Shown here: positions 5,083 to 10,490 of the stretch, one piece after another
Numbering within the stretch: position 1 is the stretch's first letter
Layout: each line of letters opens with the position of its first letter
Assembly (NCBI GenBank): GCA_018663815.1
Contig: JABJPQ010000178.1
Span: 1 to 10,490, forward strand
Source: Halobacteriovoraceae bacterium
GTDB taxonomy: Bacteria > Bdellovibrionota > Bacteriovoracia > Bacteriovoracales > Bacteriovoracaceae
DNA: 10,490 nucleotides
Reading direction: 5' to 3'
Notes under the pieces: generated by a model
What the model was told of the DNA's origin: nothing
Databases searched by the model: none
Seen by the model: only the letters and a program-made list of their open reading frames with translations
Position numbers and translations under genes: made by a program

Positions 5083-6987
5083 ATGAAAGCTAAAATAACA
5101 GGAATATTTTTATTATTTATTCTACTGTTTGTAACGGTACTTGCAAAAGCATTCTATATTCAGGTTGTAAACCGTGATAAATTAATCGCTTACTCAGAAA
5201 GTCAAATAGTCAGAAAAACAAAAATATTTCCCAAACGTGGATTCATTTTAGATAGAAATGAAAATCCATTGGCGATAAATGTTCAAAAGTATAATATTTT
5301 TACATTTGGTAAAAACGAAAAAAAATTAGCACGAGAGTTAAAGCAAATAAAAAAAATACTTAAAGATTTAAATATTAAAAAAATAGTAAAATCAGTCAAA
5401 AAAAGAAAGAAATTCACATGGATCCGAAGGGAAATTGAGCTAAGTAAAGAAGATGTACAAAGAATAAAAAAGTTTAAAAGTATTTTTATTGAAAGTCAGT
5501 CGAGTCGTTTCTATCCCAATCATGAACTTTTAGCGCAGACATTAGGTTTTGTGGGAATCGATAACGATGGCCTGGCCGGAATCGAGTATCAATTTAATGA
5601 TAAGTTACAAGGTGAACCTGAAATTTATAAATACTTTAAAGATGCTAAAGGACGACCGGTAAAGTTTAAAAGTGCAAACTTTGACAAGAGAGCTAAAGAT
5701 ATCACTTTGTCTATTGATAAAGATATTCAGTTAGTTTTAGAGGATTCACTAAAAGAAGGAGTTCTTAAGCATGACGCTCTCAAAGGTGGAGCTGCAGTGA
5801 TGGATGCAACGACTGGAGAAATATGGGCTATAGCTAACTACCCTGCTTTTGATCCAAATCAAGGCCGCAAGAGTAAAAATAAAAAATTATCATTTATAAC
5901 GGATCCATTTGAGCCTGGGTCTGTATTTAAAACAATCACCATTGCATCTGCGATGGAAAATAATATTGTAAGAGAGGATACGAGTTATTTCTGCGAAAGA
6001 GGTAAGTTGAAAGTAGGTAATCATTATATTAGAGAATCAGATAGTAACCATGGGTATGAGTGGCTATCAGTAACAGATATTTTAAAATTTAGCTCTAACA
6101 TCGGTACGACTAAAATCGCTTTCGATTTAACCTACCCGAATTTGAAAAAAACACTTAATAAGTTCTCCCTCGGGAAAAAAACGAATATAGAAATACCGGG
6201 TGAGTCTCGTGGGATTCTTGATCAAAGTGAAAATATAACACCTTTGCGTTTGAGTAATATAAGTTTTGGTCAGGGTGTTGCAACAACTGGAATTCAAATG
6301 ATGGCCAGTTATGCTCCGTTTGCAAACGGAGGTTATTATGTAAAACCAACTCTACTAAAAATTAGTAAAGAAAATAAAATACAATCTAAAAGAATTATTA
6401 AGCAAGAAACTGCTGAAAGTATCACCGAAATGTTACGTAAAGCCGTTGAAGACGGTACAGGAAAAAGTGCTAAAGTGAGACATTATTCAATTGCGGGAAA
6501 AACTTCAACCGCTCAAAGAGCTGATGCTGAGGGCGGATACTCGGGGTATGTGGCTGGGTTTATTGGATACCCTGTTAATGTTGATAAAAAATTTATTGTA
6601 TTTGTTTATGTTGATAATCCTAAAAATGGTTATTATGGAAATACTGTGGCCGCTCCAATATTTCAGAAGATTGTAAAAAGTATTTTATATAAGGATAAAG
6701 TGTATAGCCGCTTAGCAAATGTTGAAAATGATAAAGATACAAAAGTTGCAATGGACAATATTAATATAAAATATTCATCAAAAAGAATTATTGAAAAAGG
6801 AAAAGTACCAAACTTAGTTGGTCTAGATAAAACATCCGCTTTTAAAGTTCTGGACGGTATGGAAGCCAGTTATGATCATGTCGGTTTTGGAATCGTAAAG
6901 AGCCAAAGTCCTGAAGCGGGTTCTATTATGTCAGATAAAACTATGATCACCCTTAAGTTTAGAGCACCTTTGTATGATGGAGAATGA
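5083..6987 (+). CDS. ftsI: Septal peptidoglycan transpeptidase FtsI (PBP3) with C-terminal PASTA domain
   Basis: FtsI cross-links septal peptidoglycan as partner of the FtsW polymerase. Its 634 residues contain an N-terminal membrane anchor (about 5-22), a non-catalytic pedestal domain (about 45-205) with KRGFILDRNENPLA (51-64) and a markedly Lys-rich stretch (about 78-135), and the transpeptidase (about 235-537). The catalytic motif is S280-V-F-K283 (in EPGSVFKT), followed by SSN (337-339). The third motif reads KTS (473-475) instead of KTG, in AGKTSTAQ. A single PASTA domain ends the protein (about 573-628, beginning KVPNLVGLDKTSA). PASTA domains at this place are known in SpoVD/PBP2x and in several deltaproteobacterial FtsI proteins; gammaproteobacterial FtsI (about 588 residues) lacks one. 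There is no good ribosome site, so translation is probably coupled to ftsL. The last 14 bases overlap murE. Confidence 0.95.
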   Translation: MKAKITGIFLLFILLFVTVLAKAFYIQVVNRDKLIAYSESQIVRKTKIFPKRGFILDRNENPLAINVQKYNIFTFGKNEKKLARELKQIKKILKDLNIKKIVKSVKKRKKFTWIRREIELSKEDVQRIKKFKSIFIESQSSRFYPNHELLAQTLGFVGIDNDGLAGIEYQFNDKLQGEPEIYKYFKDAKGRPVKFKSANFDKRAKDITLSIDKDIQLVLEDSLKEGVLKHDALKGGAAVMDATTGEIWAIANYPAFDPNQGRKSKNKKLSFITDPFEPGSVFKTITIASAMENNIVREDTSYFCERGKLKVGNHYIRESDSNHGYEWLSVTDILKFSSNIGTTKIAFDLTYPNLKKTLNKFSLGKKTNIEIPGESRGILDQSENITPLRLSNISFGQGVATTGIQMMASYAPFANGGYYVKPTLLKISKENKIQSKRIIKQETAESITEMLRKAVEDGTGKSAKVRHYSIAGKTSTAQRADAEGGYSGYVAGFIGYPVNVDKKFIVFVYVDNPKNGYYGNTVAAPIFQKIVKSILYKDKVYSRLANVENDKDTKVAMDNINIKYSSKRIIEKGKVPNLVGLDKTSAFKVLDGMEASYDHVGFGIVKSQSPEAGSIMSDKTMITLKFRAPLYDGE

Positions 6988-8329
6988 ACTTTTTAAGTTA
7001 TTTCAAAATTACCAAATCAATATAAAAAATATAAAAATTGATAACGTGCAGTGGAAATCTCAAGAGGCGTCAGCTTCATCAGTTCTATTTTATAAACTAA
7101 ACTCGACAACACCTGAGGAAGTAAAAAAGCTAAAAGAAAGGTTGAGTTGTGCACAATATGCGATTTGTATTATAGACAAAAAAATCGATGTGTTGTCCAA
7201 TGATATCTTCTCCTTAAGTGAAGCGGAGTTTTGCTCTTTGCGAGAGAGCATCCTTAACATGATGTATCCGCTACCTAGAAAGCCAAAGTACTTAGGAGTA
7301 ACCGGAACCAACGGAAAAACAACTACTGTCGATCTTGTTAGAAAAATATGCATAACTCATGGGAAAAAAATATTAAGTGTCGGAACTCTTGGTGTTTATC
7401 TGGGAAAAGAACGTATTAAAAATTTCAATTTGACTTCACCTGCATATATTGACCTAAGGAAAATTTTGTCATTAAAAGCTCAAGAAGTTGATTTTGTCGC
7501 GATGGAGTTAAGTTCTCATGCACTTTTACAAAATAGAACCGGAGGAATTATTTTCAATCAAATTGCTTGGACTAATTTATCTCAGGACCATCTTGATTAT
7601 CACAAAACGATGGAAGCTTATCTAAATGCAAAAAAAATTGTTTTTGACATTGTTAAAGCAGATAAAAAAATCATTCTTCCTTTGGCTCAAAAAAAATTAG
7701 GTGAAAAAATTAATAAAGAAGATCGAATAAAATATGTGAGTCTAGATTTTGAACCAAAGAATTTATCTTTTAAAATGAGCTATAACCAAGAAAACTTGGC
7801 TTTAGCAATCAATTTACTCTCAGATTATTTTATGGTTGAACAAAGCAAAATAGAGCAATTTGAAGGTACAGAGGGACGCTTTAATATAATCCCATATAAA
7901 GATTCGTTAGTAATTATTGATTATGCACATACACCAGACGGCTTAAGCTCGATTTGTCGTGAAATAAAAAAATCATTTCCTAATTTCTATTTGATCACTA
8001 TTTTTGGGTGTGGTGGTGACCGCGATGAAGAGAAAAGACCATTAATGGCGAGTGCAGCAGAAGAGTTTTCTGACGAAGTTGTTTTAACAAGTGATAATCC
8101 TCGTTTTGAAAAAGCAGAAAAAATTATTGAAGATACTCGAAAAGGTTTCTCCAAGTTACAAACAATTATTGTCGACAGAAAAAAAGCAATAACAGAAACT
8201 TTAGAAAGAACTCAGTCTAAATCAATAATATTAATTGCTGGCAAAGGGCATGAAAATTATATTGATATAAAGGGTGAGAAATTACCGTATTCAGACCAGG
8301 CCTTAGTTATGGAGTTGATAAATGATTAA
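6974..8329 (+). CDS. murE: UDP-MurNAc-tripeptide synthetase MurE, probably meso-diaminopimelate-adding
   Basis: This Mur ligase adds the third residue to UDP-MurNAc-L-Ala-D-Glu in the cytoplasm, using ATP. It has the P-loop GTNGKTT (111-117), MELSSHALLQNR (177-188), SQDHLDYH (203-210), a carbamylated-type Lys at about K220 (LNAKK), EGRFNI (300-305), DYAHTPDGL (316-324), FGCGGDRDEEKRPLM (344-358) and AGKGHE (422-427). DNPR (374-377) is the meso-DAP signature; Lys-adding enzymes differ there. Two oddities: the N-terminal domain lacks a clear DSR-x-V motif, and the protein has 451 residues against 495 in E. coli. The shortfall of about 35 lies between K220 and DNPR, where the usual FNVxN strand-loop is reduced to YNQENLALAI (270-279). 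The ATG at 6974 overlaps ftsI by 14 bases; the ATG at 6977 is an alternative. Confidence 0.93.
   Translation: MMENELFKLFQNYQINIKNIKIDNVQWKSQEASASSVLFYKLNSTTPEEVKKLKERLSCAQYAICIIDKKIDVLSNDIFSLSEAEFCSLRESILNMMYPLPRKPKYLGVTGTNGKTTTVDLVRKICITHGKKILSVGTLGVYLGKERIKNFNLTSPAYIDLRKILSLKAQEVDFVAMELSSHALLQNRTGGIIFNQIAWTNLSQDHLDYHKTMEAYLNAKKIVFDIVKADKKIILPLAQKKLGEKINKEDRIKYVSLDFEPKNLSFKMSYNQENLALAINLLSDYFMVEQSKIEQFEGTEGRFNIIPYKDSLVIIDYAHTPDGLSSICREIKKSFPNFYLITIFGCGGDRDEEKRPLMASAAEEFSDEVVLTSDNPRFEKAEKIIEDTRKGFSKLQTIIVDRKKAITETLERTQSKSIILIAGKGHENYIDIKGEKLPYSDQALVMELIND
8311..8314 (+). promoter_or_regulatory. Shine-Dalgarno site for murF
   Basis: GGAG, inside the end of murE, lies 7 bases before the murF ATG at 8322. 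It supports this start, which gives an 8-base overlap with murE. Confidence 0.6.
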
Positions 8330-9680
8330 TTTAAAAAGTATTTATGGATTTAGGTCTTTTATTTCATCAACAGATATACTCTTAAATATTGATTTAAGTT
8401 TTTCGGTCGATAATAGAAAATTAGATGATGAAAATATTTTTATCGCTATTGTAGGGGAAAGGTTTAATCCGCTTGATCATATCGAAAAAATAATCAGCTC
8501 AGAGTGCCGTTTTGTGATTTATGAAGCGAACCCCGAAAATGATTTAAAAACGGAGTGTTTTAAAAAGCATTTGGTGTTTATAAGAGTTGAAAATATTATT
8601 TCATTTATTGAAGAAGCAGGAAAAGCCGTTGCTAATAACTTTAGAACGAAGGGTGGAAAAATTATTGCAATTTCCGGCTCGAACGGAAAAACAACCACAA
8701 AAGAAATGCTGTATCACTTACTTTCAGATGTCTTTGGAGACGAAAAGGTCATTTGCACCCAGAAAAATAATAATAATCATCTTGGAGTCCCTTTTACTCT
8801 TTTTGATATAAGAGAGAGAACCCTTTGTGCTATTGTTGAACTCGGAAGTAATCACCCTGGTGAAATAGAGGTATTGGCTAGAATATTATATCCTCAATAT
8901 GCTGTGACAACTAATATTGGTGAAACACACCTTGAATTTTTTAATACAGTAGCTGCTGTCTTTAAAGAAGAATCATGTGTGGAGCAATATGTTGAAAATT
9001 GTTTTTATCAAAATGCAGATGATGTTTATTTAAAAAACTTAGTCACAACTGACTTGACTAAAACCTATGGATTTTTGGGTAAAGATTATCAATTTAAACT
9101 ATTTGAAGGTGGTATCGAGGTAAATGGTCATAGACTTTGTAATCAAAACATAACCGGTGACCATAATTATTTTAATCTTGCACTTGCATATACTATGGCT
9201 TTAGACATTTTTAATGTGAGTAAAAAAAGTCTAATTGAGTCTGTAAAAACTTTTCAACCGACTAAAAATAGATCGGAATGGATAACCCATAAAAATCACA
9301 AAATTTTTCTAGACGCTTACAACGCAAATCCAAGTTCAATGTTGGCTGCAGTTGATGGCTTTAACGCTTACATTATAAAAAATAAAATATCATTGGATAA
9401 TGTTTGTATTGTAATTGGTGATATGAATGAATTAGGTGAAAAATCATCTCATTATCATGTGGAAACTGGGAAAAAGCTGAATTTACACAAATTTGGACAA
9501 GCTTACTTTGTTGGGATTTATGCTAAGCAGTATGCGGAAGGTTATCAACAGAGCTGTAAATGTTTTGAAAGTACTAAAGAGGTTATAGCTGAATACGATA
9601 ATCTCTTTGCAAAATATAAATATGTTTTTATTAAAGGAAGTAGGTCTTTACAACTCGAATCAATCCTAGATATAAGATAA
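8322..9680 (+). CDS. murF: UDP-MurNAc-tripeptide--D-alanyl-D-alanine ligase MurF
   Basis: MurF joins D-Ala-D-Ala to the UDP-MurNAc-tripeptide made by MurE, completing the cytoplasmic pentapeptide precursor. The N-terminal domain (about 1-110) is the uridine-binding part, with DNRKLDDENIFIAIVGERF (30-48) in place of the usual DSRxVxxGxLFxAlxG. The ATP site is GSNGKTT (119-125), followed by KNNNNHLGVP (148-157), VELGSNHPGEIE (172-183) and TTNIGETHLEFF (196-207). The last domain has GDHNYFNLALA (279-289), NRSEW (316-320), FLDAYNANPSSM (329-340), IGDMNELGEKS (365-375) and FIKGSRSLQLE (436-446). At 452 residues it equals the E. coli length. The NRSxW and NANPSSM wording resembles Bacteroidetes MurF more than the GR form of enterics. 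It is overlapped 8 bases by murE, and mraY follows after 41 bases. Confidence 0.95.
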   Translation: MINLKSIYGFRSFISSTDILLNIDLSFSVDNRKLDDENIFIAIVGERFNPLDHIEKIISSECRFVIYEANPENDLKTECFKKHLVFIRVENIISFIEEAGKAVANNFRTKGGKIIAISGSNGKTTTKEMLYHLLSDVFGDEKVICTQKNNNNHLGVPFTLFDIRERTLCAIVELGSNHPGEIEVLARILYPQYAVTTNIGETHLEFFNTVAAVFKEESCVEQYVENCFYQNADDVYLKNLVTTDLTKTYGFLGKDYQFKLFEGGIEVNGHRLCNQNITGDHNYFNLALAYTMALDIFNVSKKSLIESVKTFQPTKNRSEWITHKNHKIFLDAYNANPSSMLAAVDGFNAYIIKNKISLDNVCIVIGDMNELGEKSSHYHVETGKKLNLHKFGQAYFVGIYAKQYAEGYQQSCKCFESTKEVIAEYDNLFAKYKYVFIKGSRSLQLESILDIR

Positions 9681-9721
9681 CGTTAAATTAAAATCTATAA
9701 CTGCTATAAGGCGCTGTTTTA
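9681..9721 (+). other. 41-base murF-mraY gap, largest non-coding stretch in the window
   Basis: AT-rich gap with a plausible AAGG ribosome site at 9708-9711, 10 bases before the mraY ATG. It contains no GC-rich hairpin with a T-run, so no terminator. A TATAAG at 9705-9710 has only a poor -35 match (GTTAAA 9682-9687) and would start a transcript almost on the ATG, so I do not call a promoter. Confidence 0.5.
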
Positions 9722-10490
9722 ATGTTTTATCATATTTTGTATCCTTTCAGTGAGGAATTTGCCCTTTTTAACGTCTTTAAATATATAACCTTTAGATCTT
9801 TTTTAGCATTTGTAATCGCTGCTGTTGTTTCAATCTTATGGGGTAAAAGATTTATCGCCTATATGAAGTTCAAACAATTTGGACAAATGATCCGCGAGGA
9901 TGGGCCAGAATCTCACTTTAAGAAAAAAGGCACTCCAACTCTTGGTGGTATTTTCATTGTGGGCTCAATCCTCATTAGTTGTCTATTTGTAGGCAATTAT
10001 AATTCATTACCCTTTGTTATGACTATTGTGGTGATGATTTCCTATTTTGCCTTAGGCTGGATAGATGATTATTTAAAAGTGATTAAGAAAAATACGGATG
10101 GTGTCTCCGCAAAAGGAAAACTTGCGTGGCAATTTACAACCGCAATATTAGTAAGTTTTTTGATGCTAAAACTTGAAGTCATTAATGCTGACTTATATGT
10201 ACCATTTTTAAAAGAGCCTATTTTAAACTTGGGTTGGACTGGTTATATACTTTTTTCATCTCTGGTTATTGTTGGTTCTAGTAATGCTGTTAACTTAACT
10301 GATGGCCTAGATGGCTTAGTAACTGGTCCAGTAATAACAAGCTCGGCTACTTTTGCATTGCTTGCTTATTTGTCTGGGCATGCAGAACTTTCTAATTACT
10401 TGTTCATTCCTTCTGTTGAGGGTGCCTCTGAGTTAACAGTATTTTGTGCCGCAATGATGGGGGCAAGTGTTGGCTTTTTGTGGTATAACT
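9722..10490 (+). CDS. mraY: Phospho-N-acetylmuramoyl-pentapeptide-transferase MraY, 3' end cut by window
   Basis: MraY is the inner-membrane enzyme that moves phospho-MurNAc-pentapeptide from UDP to undecaprenyl phosphate, making lipid I. The frame is open from ATG 9722 to the window edge, giving 256 residues of an expected 360 or so. The start FNVFKYITFRSFLAF (16-30) matches the family's FNVFxYxTFR. Then come EDGPESHFKKKGTPTLGG (59-76), the Mg-binding pair D115-D116 in GWIDDYLKV (112-120), NAVNLTDGLDGL (188-199) and GASVGFLWYN (247-256), which in the family runs into the third catalytic Asp (E. coli D267), just outside the window. Hydrophobic segments near 25-44, 75-92, 97-114, 136-150, 173-188, 200-220 and 238-254 fit the ten-helix topology. 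It uses the product of murF next door. Confidence 0.97.
   Translation, partial: MFYHILYPFSEEFALFNVFKYITFRSFLAFVIAAVVSILWGKRFIAYMKFKQFGQMIREDGPESHFKKKGTPTLGGIFIVGSILISCLFVGNYNSLPFVMTIVVMISYFALGWIDDYLKVIKKNTDGVSAKGKLAWQFTTAILVSFLMLKLEVINADLYVPFLKEPILNLGWTGYILFSSLVIVGSSNAVNLTDGLDGLVTGPVITSSATFALLAYLSGHAELSNYLFIPSVEGASELTVFCAAMMGASVGFLWYN

Noticed and set aside
6155..6349. Minus-strand open frame of 64 codons
   Set aside because: Antisense shadow of the FtsI transpeptidase domain with no ribosome site or recognisable domain.
6491..6676. Plus-strand open frame of 61 codons in another frame of ftsI
   Set aside because: Overlaps the conserved KTS region of FtsI; its hydrophobic look comes from reading AT-rich codons out of frame.
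7090..7353. Minus-strand open frame of 87 codons
   Set aside because: Antisense to the N-terminal part of murE, including the P-loop codons; no independent support.
8587..8811. Plus-strand open frame of 74 codons in another frame of murF
   Set aside because: Covers the MurF P-loop region; a shadow frame.
9682..9710. Possible sigma-70 promoter (GTTAAA, 17 bases, TATAAG) before mraY
   Set aside because: Poor -35, and the predicted start would fall only a few bases before the ATG, cutting off the ribosome site.
9687..9723. Inverted repeat ATTAAAA (9687-9693) / TTTTAAT (9717-9723) around the mraY ribosome site
   Set aside because: Seven A/T-only pairs with a 23-base loop would be very weak and are expected by chance in such AT-rich DNA; it touches the start codon, but I would not call it regulatory without conservation.
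1..10490. CRISPR arrays, tRNA/rRNA genes, insertion sequences, attachment sites, phage or defence genes
   Set aside because: No direct repeat series, RNA-gene motifs, transposase signatures or terminal inverted repeats were seen; nearly every base is accounted for by housekeeping genes.

Overview
The window is one continuous block of twelve genes, all on the + strand. It starts inside dnaX and ends inside mraY. The DNA is AT-rich by eye (not computed), with codon use to match, and no change in composition is visible along the block. An MglA-type polarity GTPase with an MglB-like roadblock partner, a DksA, a PASTA-bearing FtsI and an m-DAP-type MurE suggest a diderm from the old deltaproteobacteria. 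A low-GC Bdellovibrionota member (Bacteriovorax/Halobacteriovorax-like predator) is my best guess. That placement is inference from gene content, not from a marker phylogeny.

Layout. Positions 1-1454 hold the classic replication/repair trio: the 3' end of dnaX (tau/gamma clamp-loader subunit), ybaB/ebfC (nucleoid-associated protein) and recR (recombinational repair). Positions 1458-2962 hold mglB, mglA and dksA: a roadblock protein, its small Ras-like GTPase, and an RNA-polymerase secondary-channel regulator with an intact acidic tip motif. Positions 2980-3822 hold mtnP (methylthioadenosine phosphorylase). Positions 3815-10490 are the front of the division and cell wall (dcw) cluster in the usual order: rsmH, ftsL, ftsI, murE, murF, mraY (cut by the window edge).

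Gene spacing is very tight. From dnaX to mraY the gaps are +13, -1, +3, +2, +12, +17, -8, -41, +1, -14, -8 and +41 bases. There is no terminator-like hairpin and no convincing internal promoter, so the block may be read as one long transcript that starts upstream. Several starts (rsmH, ftsI, murE) have no good Shine-Dalgarno sequence and probably depend on coupling to the upstream gene. ftsL is best started at a GTG inside rsmH.

How the genes fit together. ftsL and ftsI encode septal machinery. murE, murF and mraY make UDP-MurNAc-pentapeptide and lipid I, the feedstock for FtsI. RsmH tunes the ribosome. MglA/MglB set front-rear polarity in relatives, and DksA links transcription to nutrient state. 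MtnP salvages a by-product of polyamine synthesis.

Most of the window is ordinary, well-known biology. The points worth a second look are the placement of mglBA-dksA-mtnP directly before rsmH where mraZ often sits, a MurE with a shortened central domain and atypical N-terminus, a KTS in place of KTG in FtsI, and Bacteroidetes-like motif variants in RsmH and MurF. I see no mobile element, CRISPR array, RNA gene or defence system.
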